Shown here in pieces: positions 17,549 through 26,450 of a stretch of DNA of 64,000 nt. The notes below the pieces were generated by a model. The model did no database searches. It was not told the origin of the DNA and worked only from the letters and a program-made list of their open reading frames with translations. A program made the position numbers and the translations under genes. How positions within the stretch are numbered: position 1 is the first letter of the stretch; every line of letters begins with the position of its first letter. This stretch comes from Capsulimonas corticalis (GTDB lineage Bacteria; Armatimonadota; Armatimonadia; Armatimonadales; Capsulimonadaceae). The stretch spans positions 2,418,001 through 2,482,000 of the forward strand of contig NZ_AP025739.1 in NCBI RefSeq assembly GCF_003574315.2, written 5' to 3'.

Positions 17549-17899
17549 ATGAACGAGTATGTTTTGCTGGTAAGAGTAGACCGCTCCGCGCTGGCGCCCG
17601 AGCAGGTTCAGGCGATCCAATCGGGATGGGGGCCGGTGCTGGAAAAGTGGGTGGCGCGCGGCCAATACGTGACGAGCAATCTTATTGTGGGCGATGGGTA
17701 CGTGCTTTCCGGGCCAGACCGGGAAACGACCCAGGGCGTCGTTTCCGGCAACGGCGGCGCCGTCGTCAGCACGATCACGCTCCTGGCGGAGACGATCGAA
17801 GAGGCGATTGAGCTCGCCAAGGTCTGCCCGCCCCTCAACTTCGGCGGATCGGTGGAAGTGCGATTGCGCCAGCCTCCCGTCGTCATTCCGGGGAATTGA
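17549..17899 (+). CDS. YCII-related domain protein
   Basis: 116 residues from the ATG at 17549, which follows GAGAGGAAA; an upstream in-frame ATG at 17519 is less likely. The sequence begins with EYVLLVRVDRSALAPEQVQ and ends with TIEEAIELAKVCPPL then GGSVEVRLRQP, the usual close of YCII/DGPF-type dimeric alpha-beta proteins. In this family an N-terminal His-Asp pair can act in catalysis, but I do not see that pair clearly here. Members are often paired with ECF sigma or AraC regulators, as here. The function is unknown, possibly a small cytosolic enzyme. Confidence 0.78.
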   Translation: MNEYVLLVRVDRSALAPEQVQAIQSGWGPVLEKWVARGQYVTSNLIVGDGYVLSGPDRETTQGVVSGNGGAVVSTITLLAETIEEAIELAKVCPPLNFGGSVEVRLRQPPVVIPGN

Positions 17900-17937
17900 T
17901 CCGGTCGCCCTCCGGAAAGAAAATACTCGATCAGGAC

Positions 17938-17970
17938 GGCCGATCGGCAAAACTGCCGGTCGGCCATTTC
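17938..17970 (+). terminator. Hairpin after the YCII gene
   Basis: GGCCGATCGGCA (17938-17949) pairs with TGCCGGTCGGCC (17954-17965), with one G-T wobble, a four-base loop and a T-rich tail. Confidence 0.75.
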
Positions 17971-18009
17971 ATTTTGTTCAGCATTGCTCTTTTTGCGCCC
18001 ATTTCGCAG

Positions 18010-18015
18010 TATAAT
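18010..18015 (+). promoter_or_regulatory. Candidate -10 box for the 1159-residue protein gene
   Basis: TATAAT matches the -10 consensus exactly and lies 91 bases before the ATG. The best -35 candidate, TTGCTC at 17984-17989, is 20 bp away, which is too long, so only the -10 is offered. Confidence 0.4.
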
Positions 18016-18105
18016 TTCTGCATAGGCGCCGAAGCCCCCCATCGTCCACAACGCAGTACGAACCACGCAGACTACTGATTTCACATTAAGACAGGACCCG
18101 ATCAA

Positions 18106-21100
18106 ATGCATCGCACTCATGAGCCTGGGCAGGAAGCCCCGCCCGCGAGCCGGAACGGCGCGCACCCGAACCACGAAGGCATTTCCGCGCGTCGCCAGGA
18201 ACGCATCGATTATATCACCCTGAAGCTGCAAGTGGCTGGGGAGCGCAGCGGCGCCGTCGGCGTGCCGCGCGAAGTCGTGGCGCACCTGCGCGAGCGCGTG
18301 CGCTTGTCGTATGGCGAACAGTCGCCGCTTACCGCGCGCGTCCAGAAGTTTCTGGATCGATATCTGTCCGATCTGGAGCTCAAGCGCCCGATCACTCTGC
18401 CGGGACTGGGCGAGAAATTCGTCCTGGACCGCAGCGGCATGGCGTCCGAACTGTCCCTGCCGGAGCGGGGCGATCTGTTTGAAAGCAATATCGTCAGCTC
18501 CTATCGACTGCTGAACGATCAGGGCGCGCTGCACAATCCCAAGAGCGACCGGCGGACCACCCAGGGCGTATTCCATGTCGCCGAGGGCGGCCTGCCGATT
18601 CCTGAGGACAAGAGCGCCGTGCCGAAGGAGACGTTCGTGCGCCTGCTGGCCTCAGCCCTGAACCCGCCGAGCGACCTGCTGCGCCTGCCGTTCACGGCGG
18701 ATGACGTCGTGGGCGTCGAGACCTTCGTTTCGCTCATGCTTCGCCCGATTGTCGCGCCCTCCGTTCCCGGCGTCTCGCCGGAGCGGAAGATGGAGGTCAT
18801 GTTCCTCGCTCCCGGAAACCTGACGAGCAATCTGGACTTCGTCGAGCGGATCTTCGGCAATGCGGGCGATCCGCACCTGCCGGAAAACGACGCCGGCCTG
18901 GACATCGAGCATTGGACCGGGCACACGGGCTATATCATCCTGGCCCCGCACTTGCCGACCCTGACCAAGAAGTCTCTGGGGCTGCCGCACGTTTCCGAAG
19001 CGACCGACCGCCAGAAGCGCGATCGGATGTGCTGGGAGAACGAGGAAGACCGCTACAACAACGGCGACGCTTTTAAGGTCACGGCGCGCGACGCCGAAGG
19101 CGTGATGCTGACCGTCATTGCGGACAATTACTACGGCTACTGCAAAAAAGAGGTCAAGACCCAGATCTCGTTCGCGGCGAACCTGCTCGGCATGGTCGAG
19201 GAGGAGCACGCGGGCGGCGCGATCGTCTATCCGCAGTACGATCTCGGCCGCACCTTCCGCGTTTCCACGCACCTTCCGCGCACCGAGCATTCCTATGACG
19301 ACGTCGTAGAGCTTTACGGCGAGACGATCGATGTCTATCCCCAGGGCTACGCCATCGACCGCGAGTACTCCGATCTGATCTATGTCCCCGAGGATGTCAC
19401 GATCGACCTGGACAGCCAGACCGTGCGCTGGGAGAGCGCCGGCGCGCCGCAGTCGCTGCCGCTGGATCCCAAGAAGACCTATATGGTGCCGTCGGGCTTC
19501 AAAGTCCGTCTGGAGAAAGATTCGGATTCGGGCCAGTGGCGTTTGATCGGCGCGTCTTCGGAAGGCACGTTCTGCCACAAGCCGAGCACCGTTTCGGGCG
19601 GCGGCAAGTCCGAAATCTCGAAATCGATCTCCGACGCCATCGTGCACGGCCCGCTCTTTATCGCGGACTTCGAAAAGGATATGGACGCCGTCGCGGAGCT
19701 GCTCGCGCGCTCCTACGGCGACCGGTTCCGCAGCGGTCCCGAGGCGAACAGCCGTCCCATCCTGAGCCCCGAGCGCTCGCTTGGCTCGGTCATCAAGCTG
19801 TTCACGCGCTCCCGCCGGCTCTACACCGACGAGTATAACGCGTGGCTGGACACGATCCCGTATCCGATCAAGCGGCTCGTGTACGCCGTGAAGCGGCTTT
19901 ATCAGCCGGAGATGGGCGACAACTGGCGCGAGCACTTCAGCGTCGATGTCGTCAACGGCAGCCCCGGCAATGAGCTGCGCTTCCACGATGAGAAGCTGGT
20001 GATCCACTCCATGCGGGTCGGCTTCACCGAGGACGGCAAGTGGCGCATGTTCACCCTGCGCTCGGACTTCGTTCCCGCCGCCAAGCTTCAGCAGGAAGAT
20101 GATATCTCGGCGTCGATCGTCGTTCCGTCGGCGCGTCTCGCGGGGCTGAACCCCAAATACGCCGGCCAGACCAGCTACAAGCTTATCCAGAACGCCGAGC
20201 GGCGCTTCTTCCAGCGGCCCGACGACGCCATCCATCGCGGCTATGATAAGTTCACCGAGGCGCACTTCGCGCAGCCGGACAACTTCTTCTCGAACTTCGC
20301 GCCGCTGACCGGAGCGGAAGCCTCCGCGATGCTCGCCGCGCCGATCACGTTCGCTCAGTTCACGCCGCCGATGCAGGCGGTGATCGAGCAGGCGGCCGGC
20401 AAAAGCGGCTACTTTGTTTCGTCGGCGAACCCGCGTATCGTGGACGGCAAACCGACCAAGAACCCGCGTTATTTGCAGATGCGGCCGGATCTGATCGATC
20501 AGTGGCCGGTCTATCTCTCGGCGCGCGGCGCGCGCCTGCATCGCAAGCTTCCGGTGGAGAACCCGGTGCATACGCCGGTCAACGCCGTGCTGCCCGGCCG
20601 CCGTCTGAATCCGCCGGACGCCGTCGCCGGGATCCGCTCGCTGTCGGTGTACAACCCGATCCATTACCAGGAGACGCCGGAGCTGTTCATGGAGCTGATC
20701 AGCAGTCTGACCGGCAAGTCGCCGTCCACCACTGGCGCCGGGTCCGAGGGCGCGCTGACCAAGGGGCCGTTCAACGCCCTGCCGCCGATCATCGACCTGA
20801 ACAACGCGTTCGTGTCCCATGTGCTGACCGGCGTGGAGTGCTTCGTCACCGCCGCCGGATATGTCGGGCCGCACTACCGGGTGGACCACGATGTCAGCCT
20901 GCTCATCCCCGAGGTCTGGTCGCGGATGGATGTCGCCGAGCGCGATCCCAAGTACCTGATCGAGAACAACTTCCTGGAGAAGTGCGACGACTTTGAGTAC
21001 GAAGGCCGCACGGTCCAAGCGAGCCGTTTGGGATATCGCATTACCGCGCACTTCGCGCGCACGTTCTTTGGGATCGTGTTCGACAATCCCAACAACGTCT

Positions 21101-21585
21101 TCACGCCCGAGATGCTGCGTCCCGAGACTCAGGACCTTGCGTCGGTCGTGGACGGTGTCGATAACATTGTCGAGACGCAGAAGCTGATTGCCGAGAACTA
21201 CTTCGCCGACGGCAGTGTGGAGCACGCTTGCCCGCCGCTCAAGGCGCTGCTGCACATCATGCGCGACGGCGAGTACGAAGGCCGCACCGTGCAGGATCCC
21301 ACGATCCGCGCGATGTTCACCCGGGACAGTCTCCTGCGCAGCAACTGGTACCACGAGCGCCTCCTGGCGCAGCAGGCGAAGGACGCGCGCCTCTGGGAGA
21401 GCCACTTGGGCGCCCTGCAAACCTTCCTCGACCAGGCGAACCCGCTCGACGCCGCTCTCAGCAGCGCGACTGCCGCCCGCCTCGAAGACGCCACGGCGAC
21501 CCTGGCGCTCATTGAGAGCACCCAGTACCTGGAAGACCTGCGCGGCTCCCTCGGCGTCGACCCCTTCGTACGCGCGACGGGGTAA
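18106..21585 (+). CDS. Large cytosolic protein of unknown function (1159 residues)
   Basis: I do not recognise this protein. It has no signal peptide or membrane helix, and codon use is that of the host. After a low-complexity start (about 1-30) it is a continuous, well-structured chain. Visible landmarks are a tyrosine-rich YYGYCKKEVKTQISFAANLL segment (342-361), EHWTGHTGYIILAPHLP (about 270), DVYPQGYAIDREYSDLIYVP (about 420), and a glycine-rich VSGGGKSEISKSISDAI at 496-512 that looks like a phosphate-binding P-loop with Lys501-Ser502, though it lacks the usual preceding strand and spacing. The C-terminal third is rich in conserved-looking NPVHTPVNAVLPGRR and DHDVSLLIPEVWS. It has its own promoter region and a strong terminator, so it is monocistronic and probably abundant. 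Cytosolic enzyme or nucleotide-dependent machine is a guess. Confidence 0.8.
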   Translation: MHRTHEPGQEAPPASRNGAHPNHEGISARRQERIDYITLKLQVAGERSGAVGVPREVVAHLRERVRLSYGEQSPLTARVQKFLDRYLSDLELKRPITLPGLGEKFVLDRSGMASELSLPERGDLFESNIVSSYRLLNDQGALHNPKSDRRTTQGVFHVAEGGLPIPEDKSAVPKETFVRLLASALNPPSDLLRLPFTADDVVGVETFVSLMLRPIVAPSVPGVSPERKMEVMFLAPGNLTSNLDFVERIFGNAGDPHLPENDAGLDIEHWTGHTGYIILAPHLPTLTKKSLGLPHVSEATDRQKRDRMCWENEEDRYNNGDAFKVTARDAEGVMLTVIADNYYGYCKKEVKTQISFAANLLGMVEEEHAGGAIVYPQYDLGRTFRVSTHLPRTEHSYDDVVELYGETIDVYPQGYAIDREYSDLIYVPEDVTIDLDSQTVRWESAGAPQSLPLDPKKTYMVPSGFKVRLEKDSDSGQWRLIGASSEGTFCHKPSTVSGGGKSEISKSISDAIVHGPLFIADFEKDMDAVAELLARSYGDRFRSGPEANSRPILSPERSLGSVIKLFTRSRRLYTDEYNAWLDTIPYPIKRLVYAVKRLYQPEMGDNWREHFSVDVVNGSPGNELRFHDEKLVIHSMRVGFTEDGKWRMFTLRSDFVPAAKLQQEDDISASIVVPSARLAGLNPKYAGQTSYKLIQNAERRFFQRPDDAIHRGYDKFTEAHFAQPDNFFSNFAPLTGAEASAMLAAPITFAQFTPPMQAVIEQAAGKSGYFVSSANPRIVDGKPTKNPRYLQMRPDLIDQWPVYLSARGARLHRKLPVENPVHTPVNAVLPGRRLNPPDAVAGIRSLSVYNPIHYQETPELFMELISSLTGKSPSTTGAGSEGALTKGPFNALPPIIDLNNAFVSHVLTGVECFVTAAGYVGPHYRVDHDVSLLIPEVWSRMDVAERDPKYLIENNFLEKCDDFEYEGRTVQASRLGYRITAHFARTFFGIVFDNPNNVFTPEMLRPETQDLASVVDGVDNIVETQKLIAENYFADGSVEHACPPLKALLHIMRDGEYEGRTVQDPTIRAMFTRDSLLRSNWYHERLLAQQAKDARLWESHLGALQTFLDQANPLDAALSSATAARLEDATATLALIESTQYLEDLRGSLGVDPFVRATG

Positions 21586-21605
21586 CGACGGACAACGCAA
21601 AGCAG

Positions 21606-21645
21606 AAGCAGCCCACAGACGCAAGTTTGTGGGCTGCTTTTTGTT
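21606..21645 (+). terminator. Strong rho-independent terminator
   Basis: A perfect 12-bp stem (21606-21617 with 21628-21639) followed by TTTTTGTT, 20 bases after the stop of the 1159-residue protein. Confidence 0.93.
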
Positions 21646-21711
21646 GCATCTTACGCCTGCCGAAGCGTATAATGAAGAGATATTCCGAATTCTTGCGCTT
21701 AGCGCAAGTGG

Positions 21712-21874
21712 CTGGCGAATGAATTCGCGCCTATAAAACGGTCGTCCGCCTTCGCGGACTTCGGAGCCTACGGCACATCAATTATGCCTTCGGCATATAA
21801 CAAATGCCTGCGGCGCTTGGTCTGAACCCGCGAAGGCGGGTGACCGTACTTTTAGCCGCGAATTCATTCGCCAG
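21712..21874. repeat. MITE-like palindromic element
   Basis: 163 bp bounded by an 18-bp perfect inverted repeat (CTGGCGAATGAATTCGCG at 21712-21729 and its complement at 21857-21874). Just inside, GGTCGTCCGCCTTCGCGG and CCGCGAAGGCGGGTGACC pair with few mismatches, so the whole element can fold into one long stem with smaller hairpins (for example TATGCCTTCGGCATA) near the centre. It holds no open frame. It fills most of the gap between the terminator at 21645 and the DUF2721 gene at 21910. The design fits a non-autonomous palindromic repeat or REP-type element; the mobilising enzyme is not in the window. Confidence 0.7.
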
Positions 21875-21909
21875 GCTGAACACGCTTTAGTCTAACGGCG
21901 TAATCTTCA

Positions 21910-22311
21910 ATGGAAATAACCCTTACGACCCCCGCGCTTCTCTTTCCCGCAATTTCTTTGCTCCTGCTTGCCTACACGAATCGGTTTCTTGCCCTGTCGG
22001 CGCTGGTGCGCGAGCTTTATGCGCGGCATAAGGCCGATCCGAAGAATCATTTATTGCGCGGGCAGATCGAGAATCTGCGCTATCGGGTGATTTTGATTCG
22101 CAATATGCAGGCGTTTGGGACGTGCAGTTTGCTGCTATGTGTCGTCTGCATGTTCGTTCTGTTTGCGGGATGGGTGATGCTGGGGAAGGTGATCTTTGGC
22201 GTGAGCCTGGTGCTGATGATTGTGTCGCTCAGCATGTCCGTGCGGGAGATCCAGGTGTCCGTCAACGCGCTGAAGCTTCAGCTGAGCGATATGGAGCATG
22301 ATGAGACCTGA
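21910..22311 (+). CDS. DUF2721 family membrane protein
   Basis: 133 residues with three hydrophobic helices (about 8-25, 66-90 and 92-110). The order LLLLAYTNRFLALSALVREL, LRYRVILIRNMQAFGTCSLL, MFVLFAGW and FGVSLVLMIVSLSMS, ending in EIQVSVNALKLQLSDME, is characteristic of DUF2721, small inner-membrane proteins of unknown function found in many Gram-negative bacteria. No Shine-Dalgarno is obvious before the ATG at 21910. The gene comes 36 bases after the palindromic element, so any native upstream promoter has probably been displaced or replaced by sequence inside the element. Confidence 0.85.
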   Translation: MEITLTTPALLFPAISLLLLAYTNRFLALSALVRELYARHKADPKNHLLRGQIENLRYRVILIRNMQAFGTCSLLLCVVCMFVLFAGWVMLGKVIFGVSLVLMIVSLSMSVREIQVSVNALKLQLSDMEHDET

Positions 22312-22380
22312 GGCGCGGGCGAATGCGTCGGCTGAGTCGTTAGCGCTTGATTCATGCGCTTTGCGCAAGCGGCTGGCTAT

Positions 22381-24393
22381 TTACACCACGCGGGCGAGGA
22401 GCAGGCAGGCGTCGTCGCGCAGGACGCCGAGGGAGTAGTCCGTGGCTTCGGAGACGAGGTTGGCGGCGAGCTGGGAAAGGGATTTTGTTTGGGAGCGCGT
22501 TTCCAGCAGGCGTTTGAGGCCGTCGGTCCCGAGCATCTCCCTCCGGTTAGGGCCGGCTTCGGAGAGACCGTCGGTGTAAGCCATGAAGATATCGCCGGGG
22601 AATAAGAGCGCGTCGCGCTCGGTGTAATGCATCGTGTCGTCGACGCCCAGCGGCGTGCCGAGGGTTTTGAGTTCTTCGACATCGCCGGTGGCCGCGCGGT
22701 AGATCAGGGCCGGCTCATGGCCGCAGGACGTGTAGACCATGCGCCGCGCGGCGGCGTCGTAGACGCCGGCGAAGAGGGTGACGAAGCCGGTGAGCAGATC
22801 GTGCGCCGCGAGGATGGCGTTGAGCGTGGTCGTCGCCTGACCCACGGATGGGTTTTGGTAAAGGACGCTGCGGAGCATATTACGGACGACGGACACCTGC
22901 GCCGCCGCCGCGAGCCCCTTGCCGGAGACATCGCCGATCACGAAGGCGTACGATTGTTTGTCCAGCGCGAAGACGTCGAAGAAGTCGCCGCCAATGCTCG
23001 CTTCATGCAGGGCGGCCCGCATGAACGAAGCGACGTCGAGACCGGGGACGTGCTCCGGGGTCGCCGGCTGAAGCGCTTCCTGGAGAATGGTCGCGATCGT
23101 CCGCTCGCGTCGCTGGGACCGCGCGGCTTCCAGCGCCGCCTGCGTCTGGGCGGCGACCGTCTCCACCAGCATCACTTCGTGCTGCGACCAGCTGCGGGGC
23201 TTCTCCAGCATCGCGACGACGAGCGCGCTTTGCAGCACGCCGGGGGAGAGAGGAACACGGATGAGCGCGCGCAGCAGATTCGGCTTTCCTGTCGGCGGCT
23301 CCGACGGCTTCTGCGTGTCGCTCAAGACCTGTGTCTCTGCAAGCTTCTCGATGGATTGCTGGCTGACGAAGTAGTCGGACATTCGATATTCGCCGAGCAC
23401 GGTGGAGACATGCTCCCGCCGCCACTCGCATTCGATGTTGCTCACGTCACGCTCGATGTCGTAAGTGACGTAATAGCAGTAGTCGACGTCCAGCGCTTCG
23501 GCGAGCGCCGTCACCGCGATCGTTTTGATCGCCGACGGATCCAGGGTTTCCCGGACGGCCTGTCCGATGCGATTGACGAGTGTCTCGCGCTCGTACGCCT
23601 GCGCGAGCGCGGCCTCGCTTTGCTTTCGGTCGTCAATGTTCTGAAGGATGCCTTCGACGCGCACCGGCTGGCCGGCTGCGTCAAAATAGGCGCGTCCCTT
23701 GGACAGCAGCCAGTGAACGGCGCCGTCGGGCCAGATCACCCGATACTCCACATTGATGTCCGTGTGCTGTGTCATCGCCCGGACCACGGCCTGGTCCGTG
23801 GGATCGCGGTCATCGGGGTGCACGCAGGTGAGGAAGTAATCGTAGGTCACTTCGGCGTCCGGGGGCGCGCCGATCATCGCCCGGCACGCATCCGACCACA
23901 TCAAGTTGTCCGCCGCGAGGTCCCAGTGCCAGGTGCCCGTTCCGGCGCCTTCCAGGGCGAAGCGCAGGCGCGCCTCGCTCTGCGCGAGCTCCTCCTCGAT
24001 CCGGTGGCGCTCCGCGCGGTTCCTTGCCTCGCTCAGCGCCCGGTCCACGGCGGGACGCAGGCGGTCCAGCCGGTGCTTCAGCACGTAATCGGTCGCGCCC
24101 CGTGTCAGGCTGTTGATGGCGTGATCTTCGCCAAGCGCGCCGGAGATCAGGATGAAGGGCGTCTCCAGGCGGCGGTCCCGCGTTTCCTGCAGGGCGGAAA
24201 CGCCGTCGAATGAGGGAAGAGAGTAATCCGCGAGGATGATGTCGTACTTCGCCGCCTCCAAAGCCGTCAGGAAGCCGTCACGCGTGTCGACGCGCGTCAC
24301 GCGGCACTGGTAATCGCCTTCTTCCAAAGCGGCGAGAATCAGTTCCGCGTCCAGCGGCTCATCTTCCAGATGGAGTACGGTCAGCTGCGGCAT
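22381..24393 (-). CDS. Response-regulator phosphatase: REC-PAS-GAF-PP2C (RsbU-type)
   Basis: 670 residues. The domains in order are a receiver (1-125, phospho-acceptor Asp56 in ILADYSLP), a coiled linker, a PAS/PAC fold (about 145-265, with WPDGAVHWLLSKGRAYFD), a GAF domain (about 285-450) and a SpoIIE/PP2C serine phosphatase (about 465-670). The phosphatase metal sites are ASIGGDFFDVF, VIGDVSGKGLAAA, AYTDGLSEA and RDDACLLL. Proteins of this kind convert two-component phosphorylation into dephosphorylation of an anti-sigma antagonist (partner-switching). It is the last gene of a three-gene operon, 27 bases after a single-domain response regulator. No anti-anti-sigma factor is nearby, so the substrate must be encoded elsewhere. 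Confidence 0.9.
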   Translation of the reverse strand: MPQLTVLHLEDEPLDAELILAALEEGDYQCRVTRVDTRDGFLTALEAAKYDIILADYSLPSFDGVSALQETRDRRLETPFILISGALGEDHAINSLTRGATDYVLKHRLDRLRPAVDRALSEARNRAERHRIEEELAQSEARLRFALEGAGTGTWHWDLAADNLMWSDACRAMIGAPPDAEVTYDYFLTCVHPDDRDPTDQAVVRAMTQHTDINVEYRVIWPDGAVHWLLSKGRAYFDAAGQPVRVEGILQNIDDRKQSEAALAQAYERETLVNRIGQAVRETLDPSAIKTIAVTALAEALDVDYCYYVTYDIERDVSNIECEWRREHVSTVLGEYRMSDYFVSQQSIEKLAETQVLSDTQKPSEPPTGKPNLLRALIRVPLSPGVLQSALVVAMLEKPRSWSQHEVMLVETVAAQTQAALEAARSQRRERTIATILQEALQPATPEHVPGLDVASFMRAALHEASIGGDFFDVFALDKQSYAFVIGDVSGKGLAAAAQVSVVRNMLRSVLYQNPSVGQATTTLNAILAAHDLLTGFVTLFAGVYDAAARRMVYTSCGHEPALIYRAATGDVEELKTLGTPLGVDDTMHYTERDALLFPGDIFMAYTDGLSEAGPNRREMLGTDGLKRLLETRSQTKSLSQLAANLVSEATDYSLGVLRDDACLLLARVV

Positions 24394-24420
24394 GAGAGCT
24401 TTCGTGATCGGTCCGCGACC

Positions 24421-24870
24421 TTAGCTTCGCACGGCGCCGGGCGGCGGTTCGTTGATGACGGCCCAGAACAGTCCGAGTTTCTTGAGCGCGCCGACAAAGT
24501 CCGTGAAGTCGACGGGCTTGACGACGTAGGCGTTGACGCCCATATCGTAGCTCGCCACGAGGTCGACTTCCTCGCGGGAGCTGGTCAGCATAACGACCGG
24601 GATCGACTTCATCGCCGGATCGCTCTTGAGCTTCTTGAGCACTTCAAGGCCATCGACCTTGGGCAGCTTGAGATCGAGCAGCACGACCGCCGGGTGCCCC
24701 TCGGCGCGCATCTTGTAGACGCCGCGCCGGTAGAGGTAATCAAGGGCTTCTTCGCCGTCGCGCGCCACCACCACTTCGTTCGCCAGATGGTTCTCCTCCA
24801 GCGCGGCGAAGGTCAATTCAATATCGTTCGCATTGTCTTCCACGAGAAGGATGCGCTTCAGTTCCGCCAT
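24421..24870 (-). CDS. Single-domain response regulator (Rcp1-like)
   Basis: 149 residues forming one receiver domain and nothing else. LLVEDNANDIELTFAAL supplies the acidic pocket, Asp66 in VVLLDLKLP is the phospho-acceptor, the switch Thr is in MLTSSREE, and Lys is in YVVKPVDF. The ALEENHLANEVVVARDGEEALDYL stretch is typical of Rcp1-type regulators, which partner with phytochrome-like or CHASE-containing kinases and work through phosphotransfer rather than DNA binding. The ATG lies 2 bases past the kinase stop codon, which indicates translational coupling. It probably carries phosphate from the kinase and may feed the receiver of the next protein. Confidence 0.93.
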   Translation of the reverse strand: MAELKRILLVEDNANDIELTFAALEENHLANEVVVARDGEEALDYLYRRGVYKMRAEGHPAVVLLDLKLPKVDGLEVLKKLKSDPAMKSIPVVMLTSSREEVDLVASYDMGVNAYVVKPVDFTDFVGALKKLGLFWAVINEPPPGAVRS

Positions 24871-24872
24871 CG

Positions 24873-26294
24873 TTAATTCTCCTTGACCGTATTCGGGAGT
24901 GAAAATGAGAAGGTCGCGCCCTCGCCGAGCCGCCCCTCCGCCCAGGCCCGCCCGCCGTGCCGGCTGACGATGCGCCGGATCTGCGCCAGGCCGATGCCCG
25001 TTCCCTCGAACTCTTCCTTGCCGTGCAGGCGCTGGAACACGCCGAACAGCTTATCGACATAACGCATATCGAAGCCCACGCCATTGTCGGCGATATGAAA
25101 GATCGTCTCCGCCGGCGTCGTCTCGCCCCGGATCTCGATCACGGCGCGCTCGCGCGTTTTGGAATACTTGATGGCGTTGCCGATCAGGTTCTGCCAAACC
25201 AGGCGCAGCATGGCGGGATCGCCGGTCACCGGCGGCAGCGGCGCGATCTTCCATTCGATGTCGCGTCCTTCGGTCTCGATCTCCATTTGACGGCGCACAT
25301 CCTCAACGATTTGTTCCATGTTCGCCGCCGAAAAACGCATCTCGGCGCGGCCCATGCGCGAAAATGTCAGCAGATCGTCCACGAGGTTGCCCGCGTGCGC
25401 CGCCGATTCTCGAATCGTCTTGATATAGCGCTGCGAGCTGGCGTCCAGCTGATCCGCCGATTTCTTTTGCAGCAGGTCCGCGAAGCCGCTGATGTGCCGG
25501 AGCGGCGCGCGCAGATCGTGCGAAACGGAGTAGGAGAACGCCTCCAGTTCTTTGTTCGCTTCCTGAAGGAGCGCGGTCCGCTCCTCCACGCGCTGCTCCA
25601 GCTCGGCGTTGGCCGCCCGCACTTCCCGTTCGGCGCTTCGTCGTTCGGCGAGATATTTGTTGACGTACCCCGTGGCGACCGCGACCAGCATCAGCGCGAT
25701 GCAAAACCCGCCGCCGACCCACAGCAGCGCGCGCTCCCCAGCAATCTCCGCGCTCCGGGTCCGCGCTCCCAATTGGCTGCGCTCCTCGGAGAGCATCTCG
25801 CGCGTCGTCGCGCGGATCTGGTCCATCAGGTCCTTGCCGCGATTGCTGCGCACTTCCGCCAGCGCGGCGGCGGAGTTTGAGGATTGCTGCAATTCGATCG
25901 TTTGCCGCAGCTCCGCCAGTTTCTCTGCGCTGAGCGTTTCCAGCGTCTCCAGCCGGCGCTCCTGGGCGGCGTCGCCCTTCACGAGCAGCCGCAGCTGCTC
26001 GATATGCTGCTGAAGCGAGGCCGTTCCGGATTGATAGGGGGCGAGATACTGTGGGTCGTTGGTCAGCAAAAATCCGCGCTGCCCGGTTTCGGCGTCCTTG
26101 AGGTCCGACAGGACAGAGCGGGTCGTGTCCACCACCGCGAAGCTATGGTTGATATCACGGTCGTTCGCCAGGAAGCGCTGGGTGGAGGTGTAGGAGAGGA
26201 GTCCGATCATCGCCAAAACCACCAGGGTCAGCGCCAGGCTGACCGTTGCGGCTTTGTCTGAGGCTTGGCGTAGTGGCGTGGTGTCGGAACTCAT
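24873..26294 (-). CDS. CHASE3 sensor histidine kinase
   Basis: 473 residues. The first transmembrane helix (about 15-36) is followed by a CHASE3 sensor (about 40-185, with LKDAETGQRGFLLTNDPQYL, the family signature) and a second helix (about 190-210). A coiled coil leads into HisKA with phospho-acceptor His259 in FSYSVSHDLRAPL. The HATPase has N box QNLIGNAIKYS, G1 DNGVGFDMRY and G2 GTGIGLAQIRRIV. The sensor loop faces the periplasm, but its ligand is unknown. CHASE3 kinases of this type are usually next to Rcp1-like regulators, as here. It is the first gene of the operon running to 22381. Confidence 0.93.
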   Translation of the reverse strand: MSSDTTPLRQASDKAATVSLALTLVVLAMIGLLSYTSTQRFLANDRDINHSFAVVDTTRSVLSDLKDAETGQRGFLLTNDPQYLAPYQSGTASLQQHIEQLRLLVKGDAAQERRLETLETLSAEKLAELRQTIELQQSSNSAAALAEVRSNRGKDLMDQIRATTREMLSEERSQLGARTRSAEIAGERALLWVGGGFCIALMLVAVATGYVNKYLAERRSAEREVRAANAELEQRVEERTALLQEANKELEAFSYSVSHDLRAPLRHISGFADLLQKKSADQLDASSQRYIKTIRESAAHAGNLVDDLLTFSRMGRAEMRFSAANMEQIVEDVRRQMEIETEGRDIEWKIAPLPPVTGDPAMLRLVWQNLIGNAIKYSKTRERAVIEIRGETTPAETIFHIADNGVGFDMRYVDKLFGVFQRLHGKEEFEGTGIGLAQIRRIVSRHGGRAWAEGRLGEGATFSFSLPNTVKEN

Positions 26295-26450
26295 AAAGGA
26301 TATGCGCGGGACCGACGGTCTTTCCCGGCCATTATCCCGTTAGCATACCCGGAAAGCCGATGGCCCGGCAAGCATTTCCTGAGTATTCGCCCGGAAGTTT
26401 CTTGTGGCGTGCGTATCCGCATGCGCCGGCGAAATCTATATCGATTGTTT

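Noticed and set aside
18652-21624. 990-codon open frame antisense to the 1159-residue protein
   Set aside because: It mirrors a high-GC coding gene; its protein is rich in Arg, Val and His runs without domain character, and it lacks a ribosome binding site. Long antisense frames are expected at this GC content.
22627-24213. 528-codon open frame opposite the PP2C phosphatase gene
   Set aside because: No recognisable domain; the minus-strand frame has REC, PAS, GAF and PP2C motifs in order.
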